Below, piece by piece: positions 1 through 11,310 of a stretch of 33,343 bases of DNA. Made by a program: the position numbers and the translations under genes. The notes under the pieces were generated by a model. The model was not told the DNA's origin. It saw only the letters and a list, made by a program, of their open reading frames with translations, and did not search any database. Every line of letters starts with the position of its first letter. The first letter of the stretch is position 1. Source of the stretch: Phytophthora quininea (taxonomy: Eukaryota > Oomycota > Peronosporomycetes > Peronosporales > Peronosporaceae); NCBI GenBank assembly GCA_011947345.1, contig JAAVTG010000470.1, positions 1 to 33,343 of the forward strand, given 5' to 3'.

Positions 1-120
1 TCACGTGCTTACGTCGATTATGTGCAGCAGTTCAAAACTTTAATGAAACTTACGCGGACACTCGAATTCGCCACAAATTTCATTGCGTTTGCCTTTGCTC
101 AAGTCGCTGCGATCGAGCAA

Positions 121-1625
121 TTAGTGAGCAAACATCCCCTGAAACACAGCAACGTACACGTCGATGCCGTGCACGAACGTGCTCCTTTGAAGACTTTCAT
201 TGTGTTCGTGGAGCAAAATTTCCGTTTGTTTCATGGGCGAGAAACCAATCGCAGGCACACCCACTTTACGCAGATAGCGACTATCTGTAGCCGCGGGGAA
301 GACCTCGGTCTCCAACGTCTCTCCAATACCTGCACATGCCTTTTGAAAAGCTTCCACCAAACGTTGTCAGCATCCAGTGAAGTGACATAGTGTTGGTGCA
401 GCGGGCTCGTCCAAGAGGCAAATTCCCAGGAAACGCCTTCGGCAGCACACCACTCATTCAGTATCGTTTCCATGGCCTTCATGTCCATCTGCGGTGAAAT
501 GCGGATATCAAAACCAGCGATAGCTTCCGTTGGTATCACGTTCAAAGCGTGGGTCTTGCCACCGTCACGTGACACTCCACTCTGCAGTGCCGTGATATTA
601 ATCGTTGTCACATCTCCGAGCTTCTTCTTCTTCATATCGCCGTGCTTGCAACCGTGATCAACACCAAGCGCTTTCTGCTGCTCGTCGCGGAAAGCCAATG
701 CTTTGTTGCAAATGCCGATGATTTTCGAGGTGGCGGTGTTCGGGATGAACCTGCTGCCATGACCTGTGGGGCCTTCGGCCTTGACATACACCCACCACGG
801 AGATCGCTCGCCGTAAAACACGGTGAACGCGTCACCAGGGTTGGCAAGTCCCTCGTCGAACGCGAACGCGATGGGAGTGATCGCTTTGAACTCGGAGCTT
901 TGAGTAAACACTTCCATTCCGTCAGCACCGCCAATCTCTTCGTCGGGGACAAAGAGAAGGTGGACGTTTCGCTTCGGCTTGAAGCCTGAAGTCATCAACG
1001 CGTGGATGGCCTCGACGTATTGAATGCACACGCTCTTCATATCTTGCGTCCCGCGACCATAAATGCGACCATCGTCGAGTACTTTGGCCTAAAGTCGCAA
1101 GTGGCGAAACCAAAATGAGTGCTCGCAGCAAGACAAATAATCGACAGAGACCAATTACGTTGAATGGATCGAATTGCCAGTGCTCCGGCAGTGCCGGCAC
1201 GACATCGTAGTGAGAGTTCAAAATAATCCCAGGCAGTGTTGGGTCTTCCCCTTGCCACGTGGCCTGCAAAAATGTTCGTAAAATACTTCACCAAACCTCT
1301 CCATAAAAATTCTCCATCCTTACCAGGACGATGGGCTTATTCTCTACGGGCGAGAAGATCTTGACTGGCAGTCCGACTACAACAGCAACTATTGAAAATA
1401 CATACAGGGACACATTACTATAGACTCCGTACGTTCTTCGAGGTATCCACGCAGCCATTCCGCACACTTTTGCAAGGAATACTCGTCAGTACTCAACATA
1501 AAGCGCGCACTCTCCTATCGCAGACGCCTCACCTCCTTGTAGCTACCGTCCGGGCCCTCGCCGCTTACTGTGCGCAGACGCAACAGCTCCAGGAAGCGCT
1601 CGACTGGGTCCTTCCATGTCTTCAT
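121..1625 (-). CDS. ACY1: Aminoacylase-1, left copy with one-base frameshift
   Basis: Mirror copy of the intact gene at 28108-29612, with the same five exons (1625-1533, 1466-1433, 1376-1324, 1263-1159, 1088-121). It encodes a zinc-dependent M20-family N-acyl-L-amino-acid amidohydrolase. Near 351-355 the run of five T (coding sense) in the right arm is only four here, so the frame breaks just after the NVWWKLF region and loses the last ~85 residues, including the C-terminal metal-binding His. A second difference, A5 versus A4 near 1305, lies in intron 3 and is harmless. The break is a homopolymer change, so a sequencing error is more likely than a pseudogene. Confidence 0.85.
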
Positions 1626-1716
1626 CTTGTGAGATGCCCATCTTCAACAAGAACTCTCTATACAAGAGCACTCATTTGCTCCAACTCTGTACAAGCACAC
1701 TATCTCTTTCCAATCA
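1626..1716. promoter_or_regulatory. Short divergent promoter, ACY1 / Zn-ribbon gene
   Basis: Only 91 bp separate the two divergent start codons. TCATTTG at 1672-1678, in the plus sense, resembles the core of the oomycete initiator and sits about 45 bp upstream of the plus-strand start. No TATA box is evident. The initiator assignment is an inference from a short motif. Confidence 0.4.
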
Positions 1717-2866
1717 ATGGAGGTGCGCCAAGCTATCCTCGAAGGTCGTCGCTTGGCTGATGCCGAGCGCTATGCGCAGGCCATGGCGCTCTGGAAAGAG
1801 GCTCTAGGCAGAGCATACTCACGGCAAGACTTTGCCAGCATGTTTGTACTGGCTACGAACGTAGGGGAGGCCTGTTGGCGACTGGCGGAGCAGGAGAAGG
1901 ACCCCAGACGATGCTGACAGAAACGACGGCGCATTTCGACTACGCGCTGGGCGTCGTGGACCAGTGTGCGCTCCGACAGGTTCTGGGAGGCTACAAGGCA
2001 CTGTATCGTAGCGTTCGACGTGTGGAGGCAATGCGAGGACGAGTAGCGAAGCAGATGCAGCAGATCCAACTGGAGAGAGGGCTGCAGCAAGAAGAGAGAC
2101 CGTGCACGACGTGTGGAGTGAATGGAGAAGTGGTGCTGGATGAGCAGGACGGCTGCTACTACTGCCAGAATTGCTATGATGTGTATTATGTTGGCGTGGG
2201 GGTAGATGAGAAGGAGCAGGCCGATGTCGAGAGCATCAAGGAGTTGGAAGGGAGTGCAGATGGCGAAAGTAAAGCTGTCATGAAGCATCAAGGAGATACT
2301 GCGACCGAAGAAGAAACTGGAGAACCGGGGAGGGAGCGTGTTCGGTGCGAGCGCGTCGAGTTGGGATCGTTGGCGGATCTGCTCGCGTGTGACCCCGAGC
2401 CGTTCAGCAAACAAAGCGCTACTGTCGCCGACAAAAGCGGTACTCCGTTGCAGAGCTACTAGACCTCAGGAAAATATCCCTGAGCGACTGCCCCGCAGCT
2501 ATCTTGACAAGCCCAGTGTACGACGACGGCAGCGTAGCCCCTTTTGCTCGGGGCAAAAACAACTCCCGCAAGAAGGCGGGAAAATCTACGAGGTAAGCTG
2601 TCGCTATTCAGATGGCTCTTGTCGACGCAATTCGCGCTAATACTGGCTTGTTTGAATACAGTCTAAGCAAACAAGCTGATGCAGCCAGCAGCGCTCCAGA
2701 CCAGCCCGCTGGCGAGTTGCTGCTGCCGTCGCTGGACTTGTGCGATTCGATCCGGAGGGGCTTTCAGGATCAGGACGAGGAAGATACTCGGGACGCGACA
2801 CTACTGGATGCGATACTGTCGAGCCAGGAGCAAGACTCGCTGGCGGCCTCCACGCTTGGACTGTGA
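1717..2866 (+). CDS. Zn-ribbon-like protein with YxxxxLL motif, left copy (frame broken by homopolymers)
   Basis: Two exons (1717-2592 and 2662-2866) around a 69-bp GT-AG intron; about 360 residues when read across two homopolymer breaks. The N-terminus (MEVRQAILEGRRLADAERYA) looks helical and TPR/MIT-like. Around residues 130-155 is a cysteine cluster C-x2-C-x13-C-x2-C-x2-C, probably zinc binding. An acidic, low-complexity middle follows, then YSVAELL (2441-2461), which fits the YxxxxL-phi eIF4E-binding pattern, and a basic stretch before the intron. The first break is CCCC at about 1902-1905, where five C would keep frame; both arms share it. The second is AAAA at about 2433-2436, where five A would keep frame and the right arm has only three. 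I do not recognise the family. Confidence 0.7.
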
Positions 2867-3004
2867 TGCCTTTTGATGTCTGAAATTATATCGCCCCTTC
2901 ATCAGACTGGCTAAAATCGATGGGTCACAAAAACGTGCGCATAAACCTGCCAAAACCAATAATCATTCGATATCGCAGGTCTAGCAACTATACTTTGTTC
3001 TACT

Positions 3005-5340
3005 ATGCTCTATACCGACTCCAAATACACTTCCTCTGAGCGGCGCCACTCACCTTCCAAGCGGAGAAGCACGGCAACGCCCAGTGAGACCAGCCTTCTG
3101 ATGGCGGACCAAGAGGCCAAGAGCGCCGAGCTCACGCGCAGCTTCCTGAGCTTCCGCATGCTCAAGGAGGTGCTGCAGTCCTCCAACATCAAAGACGACG
3201 AGGAGGTACGCGACGGCGGCACTGTTATCGATAGGGACGGTATAAAGTCATGACGGTATTAACCGGTTTCTTTCGGTACTTGTGCAGGCCGTCATGGTGA
3301 CGCGCATGTGCGTGGACCCTCGCCACGTCGAGGAGTTCGAGCGCCTGCTGCGGATGATCCTCAAGAGTACGCACACGGTGGGCCACGTGTCCACGTGTGT
3401 CGTGCGCCCGCCGCCCGGAGAGTTCACCTACACGTCTATCGTACGTGGCTGCCGCAGCAAAATAATACCGGTGTTTATTTCTTATATGATTTTATTTATT
3501 CTAATTGTAGGTGAAGTATTCGGGACTGCAAGCGATGCGGCAGATTTATCCTTCGACGGTGGAGAGCGGTGTGGACTTTTACAAGCTGCTGGCGGCCAGA
3601 GACTCTCTGCTGCTGGAGCCGCCCACGTACCAGATTGAAGCAGGTTTCGGCACGTGGATCGAGTCTGACGGCAATACCAAACCCATGCGGGGGACGACCC
3701 AGAAGAGGACGACAACTTGGTGTATCAGAGTGTGCCGGGCCCTTGCTGCAACGATTCCTGTGAAAACCCGCACGGACTCAACGTGCGCGCGTCGTTTGTG
3801 GCGCCAACCAAAAACTTTCAGCTCTTCCGACCGAGGTACCAGCGAAACAACAAGAAAGGAGGACAGAAGAACCTGCGCTGCTTCCCGTGCTGTCGAAACG
3901 GAAGACACGTCAGTTCTGGCTTTTGTGGAGACTCGATCCGAGTTCACGTGGCAGTGAGTCGAGTGACGGAGTCGGGCGGCGTGAAGATTTGCCCCATCCA
4001 GACGACGCGTCCGGCTGTGCTGGCGTTTGCGCGGTTTCTGAATCTCGAGGGCACTTTTGATCAGACAGTCTCAGGCCCCGAAGTTTTCCCCGGGCAGACG
4101 ATCGAGAAGACTGATGTGCTGGCTTGGGTTCGAGACAAGGAGCACCCGATGAACCCGCTGTTCCCTGGCATCCTGCGTGGTGCTGCAATGGAGACGTCGT
4201 CACAGTCGGCAATTTTCGAGTTTAATGCAGAGTGCAAGGCTTGGCATTACGGCTGGACGGCCCCTCGAGGACAGGGTCTCTCAGGCAGCGATGCACAACA
4301 CGTGCTGGAAGTGCTTTTCATGAAGCCGATGGGCTCGTACATGTACTGCCTGGAGCGCTTGCGTTCCGACGGCTTCTCCATCTACTCAAGTCGCCGAGCC
4401 AGCCACGCAGTAATCAAGCCTGAGGCCGAACCGTTCCATGCTGGGGAACCTGATGACAGGGCTCTCAAGCGCAAACGTTCCGTTCACCCAGCACCGGCAT
4501 CGCCAGCACGCGCATTGATGGCTCCGCCCCCAGCTTCTCCAGCATCCACAGTTGTGTCGAATTCTACTAACGACTCACCGATTGTATCCCCTCTAAAGAG
4601 AATATGGAGTACGGGCGTCGACCGAGTGTGTCGTCTGCCATGCGCTCCGTAGCCCCGGCACCTCCGACGTCCACTGGGTTTATGGATGTGACCTCTCCGA
4701 TGTCAGATGTGCCGCCGTTCAAGATGGAGAACATTTTGGCTCAGTATCCTCGCCAATGGCAGTGTGCCCTCCAGCAAATTCCGTTCTCGTGGACAGTGCA
4801 GCGTCGGGTTTCGACTACCGTGGACTTGATAACTTGATGTGCAGCGGTGGAATGCTACAGACCCAACAGCCACAACAACAAAATCAGCAGCAGCAGCAAC
4901 AGCTTCAGCAGCAGCTGCTCATCACTCAGCAAAACCAACAGCTCCGCCAACATCAGCGCGAACAGCAAGAGTTGCTGCATCACCAGCAGCAACTGATTCA
5001 GCAGCTTTCGGAGCAAATGATGATTAGCCAACGCCAGCAGCAGCAGCAGCAGCAAGTGTCAGACCACCAGCCAGGGGATCTCTTGAGCCACTCGCTTTTT
5101 CAGGAAGAAATGCCGGCGCGTCGTGTGGTTTCAACCGATGAGCTGCCATGGTCGGAGCTTTACAATTTATTTGACCCTACACCATTGTCCCCGGCCAGCA
5201 CGGATGACGACCCCGATCACGACGATGAAAGTCTGCCGAGCCCAGGCAATAGTCCGGCGCCTTCGTCGGCGTCTGTCACGAGTTCCATGGCTTCGCCCTC
5301 TGTCGTGCCCACACAGCAACCGATTCTGAATTACTTATAG
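3005..5340 (+). CDS. Polyglutamine regulatory-type protein with ABM-like N-terminal region, left copy
   Basis: Three exons (3005-3205, 3288-3440, 3511-5340) with introns of 82 and 70 bp; about 727 residues. Residues ~68-135 (VTRMCVDPRHVEEFERLL... then GEFTYTSIVKYSGLQAMR) resemble the dimeric alpha/beta-barrel ABM fold, an inference from pattern only. A Cys-rich basic segment follows (PCCNDSC, KNLRCFPCCRNGR), then an unfamiliar conserved-looking block (EGTFDQTVSG to SIYSSRRAS), a Pro/Ser-rich linker, a Gln-rich tract at about 565-635 and an acidic Ser/Pro tail. The architecture suggests a transcriptional regulator. Frame breaks: G5 near 3690 where six are needed (shared by both arms), C4 near 4568 where five are needed, T4 near 4737, and an extra C near 4770. 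Function unknown. Confidence 0.7.
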
Positions 5341-5799
5341 CAACATAATTCATGAGAGCCCCCGACGCGATCTGCAACGCTGAGTGATCGGGAAGGAAAT
5401 GGACTGTCCAAGACGACAACAAGAAGCGCATACCAAGGGATGAGAGCATGATCTGCTATTCACGATCTACTGCATCGAGTGCGTCAAGAAAAGATGCTGG
5501 GCAAAGGGAAGACCTGAGCGCAATTTTTGTGCCTCCGCGCTGTAGCGTCTTGCGCTCCCGCGTTTTGTTTCTTGAGCGAACCTGTGGTGAGTTTGGCCGT
5601 TGTGCCTGTTAGTATTGAGTGCCATGAGAAATATCACCAGAGCGCATACATCAGAACACCCCACAGTTAAAGAAGTGTAGTAACCAATCCACTAAACATA
5701 CTAACAAACAAGTTTTTGTTGTTGTCACTGCTTGCGAACCTGGCGACTTGGCACACAACGACCCACTAACCAATTCCGTACAACCCGGAGCTCACCTTC
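5341..5799. other. No convincing gene
   Basis: Spacer after the polyglutamine gene. It contains short open frames on both strands (for example 5467-5664 minus) without recognisable motifs. An A-run at about 5489 is one base shorter than in the right arm. It may include 3' UTR and perhaps an upstream exon of the small frame at 5800. Confidence 0.5.
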
Positions 5800-6149
5800 A
5801 TGGACGGCGTCGAGACAATCCAATGCTACATGAACAACCAGAAAAGCAAGGCCCAACGGTACGAAGTCGACATGAACCTGAGTGCTTGGTCGGCGGTGGT
5901 CGGTCTCGTGGAAAGCGATGTCGTTTTACACGTAGCTCGCGTGGGCAACCGACATTTGAACTCGCACATATTCAGCACTTTTGGGGCCACCGGAATGTAA
6001 AACATTCAACATCGGTATCCTCTGCGCGTCGTCGAACGCAAGTTGGTTGACTCGATGGTGGACGTGGCTCATGCAAGTTCTCCACTCGAAGCGATATCGT
6101 CGACTCTTGTCCCTCAACTTTTGTTCGCATTCGTGCCAAGTCAACGTGA
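5800..6149 (+). CDS. Uncertain small gene or gene remnant, left copy
   Basis: Two plausible coding stretches. The first (MDGVETIQCYMNNQKSKAQR... to HIFSTFG) runs from 5800 to about 5985. The second (RYPLRVVERKLVDSMVDVAH... to RIRAKST) ends at the TGA at 6147-6149. They are in different frames and could be joined by a one-base change in the TTTTGGGG run near 5978-5985. Two further homopolymer differences between arms (A4/A5 near 6001, T4/T5 near 6119) fall here. In-frame sequence upstream of the first Met (IPYNPELTF) suggests an earlier exon, so the true start is unknown. I recognise no domain. Confidence 0.4.
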
Positions 6150-6354
6150 TGGAATAGAGAAAGCCGTGCAAGCTGTCCAGCAAGATTAGATTCACTACGG
6201 TAGCCTCGACCAAGAATGATAAAAATCGCTATATTATAGTCGTGAGCGCACACCTTCCAACACTCTGCAAAATACCATGACAATTATGATGAAAGTGGAA
6301 GGAGCCCGCACTCGAAAATTGCCAGCTCAGTGGCGGCGGCTTCCTTCACATCAA

Positions 6355-8025
6355 TTACGGTGCCCGCTTCTCCTCAAACTCTTTCGCGTGAGCCATGCAG
6401 TATCCTTTCCGTTGTGCCCATTTTGAACATTTGGCGAACTTGCAGCGCACCCCGCCGCCATGAGTTCGGCACAGATGCTTCAGATGGGCCTTCTTCCGAC
6501 ACCCCTCGACAGCGCAGAACTCGCCACCGCCGTGGGACTTGCAGAGACCTTTAGACTGCGCCGCCCGGACGCAGCCTTCCTTCTTGCAACGGGAGCCGCC
6601 ACCATGCGCAATGCACAGGCCGCGGCTCTGGCTGTTCTTCGTGCAGCCCTCAAAAACACACTGGTGGGCGCCGCCATGTTTCTTGCACTTTTGGTGCGAC
6701 CGAGCTCGGTTCACGCAGCCAGGGAACTCGCATTGTCGGCTCCGCGGACGCTTCGCTGCTGTTTTTGCTGGGCTCGTCGATATCGTTGATATTACTTTTG
6801 CTGGAGTGGGTGTACTTGTGGCAGCAGTCATTGCACTCGAAACGAGCACTGGCTGACTGGTGTCAGAAGATGCTGTCAATAAGGTTGATCCACTGTGAAA
6901 TATTCCCAACGAGGGGACAATCTCCCGCTTCTGCTCCATGGGCATGCTCCTTGCCAAACTGCGGAAGGAACTCGTACTGCTTATTGGGCGAGCAGAAGTA
7001 GCATTGCCAACATTTGCGGTTGCTGACACCGGGAACACGTCGCTATAGATCTCACGAGGTCTCTTCCCTACGCGTCCAGAAGCATCTTCACCCGTCGAAC
7101 TTCGATCACGCTTGATGCCAAAATCCAACGTTGGCAGCGAAAGCAGCCGATCCAACTGCGGCTCTCTCGTCTGCACATTAACCACAGTGCCTATCTTCCT
7201 GTCTGTAGCCACCGAATGATCCGCTTTCATCATACTGCTCCCGGACGTCCCCAGTGGTGTCGTTGGAGATGGCCCTGCCTCCATCGGTCCACACAAATAG
7301 TCCAGATCTCCCTGGTTAAACTCTGAAAGCTGGGGATAGTCCATCTTGAGCTCCTCGTCCGGATTCAAGTACAGTGATTGCTGCTGGTGTTGCGTCGCGT
7401 TATTATCCGCCTCGTAGCCGATATCCGCCGAAGATGTTGTGCTGTTCCAGAGCGAATACAGCCCCGAGTCGTACTCTGGCAGCAGCGAATCCACCGTAAA
7501 CATCGACGTCCCATTGGGAGACCCCAGCGCACTCAAAGTGGCTCCTGCATTGCTGTTGTGACTGGTTGTGGTGACGTTGCTGCTGCTGGTCGCTGCGCTC
7601 ACTGTGGACGTGGCGCTGCGCGTCACATTGCGAGTACTGAGTCCCCAATTGGCGCTGAAGTCTGGAAGTGGGTGGTCCGTCTCATAAGTTGAGGGAGGGG
7701 ACGGAAACCCCACCGCGCTGTACGGCGCCAGGAAGGTGGACGAGGTGTTGAGTCTTGGTCGTTTCCCTGTAGAACTTGACGGCATCGGCATCGTCTCTCC
7801 AAAAGTGTTGCAAGGGGTGTAAAGTAGCGAGTTGGTGGAGCTATTGTGACTGCCGTGGCTGGTGCTGCGCTCCAAAATGGACTGCAGATAGGGTCCCGTA
7901 GACGTCGCCGCACTTGCCGACGCCTTGACGCGAGGCAGATGCCCCGCTGGAGCTGATACCTGTGGAACCTGCGGCTGTCCTGGCACTCGCTGCGCCGCCC
8001 TCAAGTGAACGTCCAAGTTGCCCAT
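6355..8025 (-). CDS. WRKY19-like Cys/His-repeat protein, left copy
   Basis: A 556-residue frame counted from the Met of MGNLDVHLRAAQ (codon at 8025-8023). The last ~127 residues hold five tandem 24-residue units of the form C-x4-C-x9-C-x2-H. Units 1-4 continue with HGG; unit 5 ends in HAKEFEEKRAP. Such repeats occur in many oomycete proteins annotated as 'WRKY19-like' and are presumed zinc binding; there is no WRKYGQK motif. The upstream part is Ser/Thr-rich with Asn and Gln tracts, typical of a disordered regulatory region, and a KRPRSR cluster just before the repeats could be a nuclear signal. The frame stays open upstream to about 8307, so the start is uncertain. No introns are needed. Confidence 0.8.
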   Translation of the reverse strand: MGNLDVHLRAAQRVPGQPQVPQVSAPAGHLPRVKASASAATSTGPYLQSILERSTSHGSHNSSTNSLLYTPCNTFGETMPMPSSSTGKRPRLNTSSTFLAPYSAVGFPSPPSTYETDHPLPDFSANWGLSTRNVTRSATSTVSAATSSSNVTTTSHNSNAGATLSALGSPNGTSMFTVDSLLPEYDSGLYSLWNSTTSSADIGYEADNNATQHQQQSLYLNPDEELKMDYPQLSEFNQGDLDYLCGPMEAGPSPTTPLGTSGSSMMKADHSVATDRKIGTVVNVQTREPQLDRLLSLPTLDFGIKRDRSSTGEDASGRVGKRPREIYSDVFPVSATANVGNATSARPISSTSSFRSLARSMPMEQKREIVPSLGIFHSGSTLLTASSDTSQPVLVSSAMTAATSTPTPAKVISTISTSPAKTAAKRPRSRQCEFPGCVNRARSHQKCKKHGGAHQCVFEGCTKNSQSRGLCIAHGGGSRCKKEGCVRAAQSKGLCKSHGGGEFCAVEGCRKKAHLKHLCRTHGGGVRCKFAKCSKWAQRKGYCMAHAKEFEEKRAP

Positions 8026-8915
8026 TTCCGCCGCCTCCCCTCGTCTTCCGCGCACTGGTTCCTTTGTTTCGTGTCTGTGGGTTGTGGCTGCGGTGGAAGT
8101 CTGCGGTTGTTCCGGTTGCTGTTCCTGTTGCTGTGGGCCAAGAGTCCCACGCGCCGAGCGTCCAGGGCTCGTCGGCGCCCCCGCCGCTCTGGCTGAAGAG
8201 CGCCTCGCTGCCGGCGATCTCAGTCGCCGTTGTGTCTCGCTGAGCTGTCCCCGCGCTGCGCCTCGTGGTGAGCGCCCTCTCGCTTCCGCGCCGCTCGGTT
8301 TCCCCACCGGGAGAAAACCTGCTTCTTTTCTACGCGCTGATTCGCGATTGGCCGCAGCTCAATTTTTTCAAACAGAAACGCTTTGTAGACATGACTGCAT
8401 ACTGAAAACAAGTGTGCGCCGCCCAAGTTCTCCGACGGATTTGCCGCTTCCTTCCGCCCCAGCAGCGAACGCCCTCGGCGAGGACAAAATGCAACGTCGG
8501 CTGGAAGTGACGTTTTCGAGTCCCGAGCGCAACCGAATGAGCTCGGACGGAATGTCGAGTCGATGGTGGTGTGGAATGGACCTCCTGATACAAAATAGAT
8601 GGGTCTCTTCAATCCGCCTTGAAGATGCGTCAGCACCACTGCCATCGCCACGTTGAAACCACACTTGCTCGCTTGACCGCCAGAAACTCTGAGGCAGTCC
8701 CAGCCAGTATTTCCGACGTCGAGAAGAACAAGTTGGGTCTAACACGTTTGCCTCAAAATACAGCGAGAAATCCTCTCAAATGGAGCGCCGTATCTCCTCA
8801 CGCCTCAGGAGCTGCATGGATGACGACACCAAAGTCAGTGACGGATGAATGAATAGCATGGCAACCTGTGCGAGCAGACGAGGTCTTGAGTAGCGCGATA
8901 ATGCCGACAATTACA
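8026..8915. other. GC-rich region with long open frames, unassigned
   Basis: Between the starts of the Cys/His-repeat gene and the 3' end of the next gene. Several overlapping open frames exist on both strands. One, on the minus strand, would extend the Cys/His-repeat protein upstream if the C4 run at about 8037 (left arm) and the T5 run at about 8327 (right arm) were both the true lengths. No motif decides between 5' UTR, extra coding sequence and spacer. Confidence 0.4.
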
Positions 8916-9865
8916 CTATCGAGTCCACAATTGCAGAATACTCTCACACTGCTCCGTCGTGGTCTGCACAAACTAACAGCATCACTTTCGTCTAAAGAAG
9001 GATCAATACGTGTTGTGCTAGTCGCTGCTTACGATATCGGGACTGGGTATTGTTATCCCAGCTACAGACAGTGAATTACCGTTTCTAGGTGTTGCATGAG
9101 AGGGATTCCTTGCACGTTGAAGCGCGCCAGATACTCTCGGTTTCGGTTGCGCTGTTCAATGTTCCACCTGCCAGGCCATAGTACAAAGAAAATGTTAGTT
9201 TCTACGGACCAGCACCCGCCTACCACCCAGTCATACCGTCGACGAACGCGACGGAAATGCGTGCGGTGCTCCTGCAGCAGTTCCGACTGAGAGAGGTCGC
9301 ATCGCGAATTGATAATGTCCTGTGAATGTCCACGAACCGTTAGTTTGTGTCCAATAGATGACGACAGCTATCGGCGTACTTCTTGTGAGCGGACGGAGCT
9401 GCCTTCTCTTGGCTCCTGCTTGGTGTCATCGTGGCGTGTGCTCTTCTGTGCAGCTGCTCGGATCGATCTCTTCTTGACTTTGGAGGCTGCAGTGCGATGG
9501 GACCTGTAGACAGACAGCAGCAACGCGTTTAACTCACTGGGAGTCTGTTTGCTGTTTAAGTCCTTTCCTTCCTCACCTCTGCGCCTTGGCCTTGACCTTC
9601 TGCAGCGCCACTGCACCGGCCGTCTACAACCAGCAACAGCCAATCCATTAATTCAATCCGTATTGATCGACTCAGTCAGTCAAACTTTGCATCGTACGTG
9701 CTCGAAAATGCCCGAAATGTTGGACGGCGAGTCTGTGACCAGGAGCTGCGTCTCCAGGGGCGACGGCGCTGCGTGCGTGCTGAGCATGATGAGCTCCTCT
9801 GCCACACAGAACGTCTCGGCGTCGTGGGCCAGCGGCCTGCTGTCATTCTCTGTTGCCTCCAGCAT
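8916..9865 (-). CDS. Six-exon protein of unknown function, left copy
   Basis: Mirror of 19861-20811, where the exon structure is described; the predicted product has 185 residues. The only arm difference seen inside the gene is an A-run of three versus four near 8996. This lies in the last intron and does not alter the product. Function not recognised. Confidence 0.6.
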
Positions 9866-11310
9866 AGCGGGTCTGCCTCGCACGGAATCCGGACTCGAAC
9901 GATGAAGTTGCGACTTGCTAAACGAGAACGGCACTTTGAGCAGCAATTTGAATTTGGGGAGGGAAAAGCAAAAATGGGCTGGGCCCGTTCCGTAAAGTTA
10001 GCCTCGCTTTACAGGCAGCGATTCAAATAGTACGCTATTTGATATACAGGATGCATGAAAAGGGAAGAAGTCCGTACTTGGATTGTCACTATTCGACTTT
10101 TGGCGGGTAAGCCCGCCGTTTTTACCCGCGGTTTCTATAAAAATATTTTTGAAAAATAAATAACTGGCACCTACTTCCAATTGGCGCTTGCTGACAATCG
10201 CGAGCAAGTAAGCTGCTGGTAATTTCGCTGTCTGCGCTCGTCTACAGTGGTCCCATGGTCGGTGCGCACGCACCCACCAAGTGCTTCTGCACCAGGCCCA
10301 CCGTGGCCAGCGGCGATGTCTGGTGGGCTAACCCGAGTAGCGCTAGCTACCAACAATATAATAGTCTAACGTACTGCTACTCGATCCTTCCGTGCCGTTG
10401 CTACTTGACGACTCTGTGCTAAGAGTTCTTCAAGAGCCTCGCATGCGGGGGCCAAGCGGGCTAGTGTACCACAGGGGCCTGCCTAATAGTACCCTTTGGG
10501 GGCTCTGCCACGCACACGAGTCTCTCTTCCTACAGAGCTGCTGATACCTGCACCAATCCTCACCTAGTCGTGTCTGTGGGGCTCGGTCGCGCCGAACTGC
10601 CACCACCAAGGCATCTGCTGCCGTTGCGTGTCGACTTCAATAAATGTATTCCTAGCTGTAGTGAGAATGCCATCAACTGGCAGCTTTAGCTCCAATCCTC
10701 AACTAACTCCTACACATGCAACTGCTGTCCGTGCGCGTCTCTTCATCATCTTGCCATCTTTCTGCAAGCTGTGGTATAGGATTCCTCGTGAAAACTCGTT
10801 GGTAGTACGGATAGACTCCACCTACAACAATACGTCAACCAGCAAGGTCAACGAGAGTTGGGGCTCAAATCTGAAAACCCAGATTGAGCCCTAGCATCGG
10901 GACTGACTGGTCTTGCGATCCGTCCACGCAGACTCCCCAAGTAAACAAACACCACTAGCACGAGCTCGCTAGCGCCCCAAACCTCGTTGGCCCAACAGCA
11001 GAAGGGTCAAAGCCGATTAAGGCCGACTGCCAGTCCACCGAGGTCTCAGCCTGCGGTGACCTTTAGAGAAGCGGGGGAGAACACTCGGCCCCGAATACAA
11101 GCGCTGGCACTTCAGCCGTCACGCTATACACACTCAACCTTGCCACAAACTCTTGGCTTGGCCGAGGGGCGAGCACTGTCCTCACGGATAAACGTGCCCA
11201 CCGACAGACATAACCCGCTCAAATGGGCTGATCCAGATGCAACGTACCGAAGACGATTCCGCTGTCGGACTTGGCCCTTGTGTGCTTGAGGGGAAATTCT
11301 GTTCTGTATA
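9866..11310. other. Gene-poor, repeat-like DNA
   Basis: No convincing coding sequence. The short open frames here (for example 10628-10894 and 10987-11289) lack motifs. It contains nested inverted repeats at 10102-10129 (GCGGGTAA ... TTACCCGC) followed by an A/T-rich stretch, and a strong hairpin at 10861-10891. Probably old transposon or LTR debris. Confidence 0.5.
10861..10891. repeat. Hairpin-forming inverted repeat
   Basis: GGGCTCAAATCTG is followed after a short loop by CAGATTGAGCCC. This gives a 12-13 bp stem with a single unpaired A. Its mirror copy is at 18834-18864. Confidence 0.8.

Noticed and set aside
22..390. 122-residue open frame at the window start
   Set aside because: Antisense to the C-terminal part of ACY1, whose family motifs are unmistakable.
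121..1625. Left ACY1 as a decaying pseudogene
   Set aside because: The only lesion is a T4/T5 run difference like those seen all over the contig; there are no substitutions or other decay.
4855..5055. Leucine-rich open frame on the minus strand (LLLLLL...)
   Set aside because: It is the antisense of the CAG-repeat polyglutamine tract of the plus-strand gene; no independent support.
6460..6789. Open frame on the plus strand opposite the Cys/His repeats
   Set aside because: It is the antisense shadow of a clearly conserved repeat region; no motif of its own.
6355..8025. A true WRKY transcription factor
   Set aside because: No WRKYGQK heptapeptide; only the C-x4-C-x9-C-x2-H repeats that give rise to the 'WRKY19-like' label.
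10987..11289. 100-residue open frame in the gene-poor zone
   Set aside because: Composition looks random and Pro/Arg-rich; no motif, intron pattern or start context, and it lies in repeat-like DNA.
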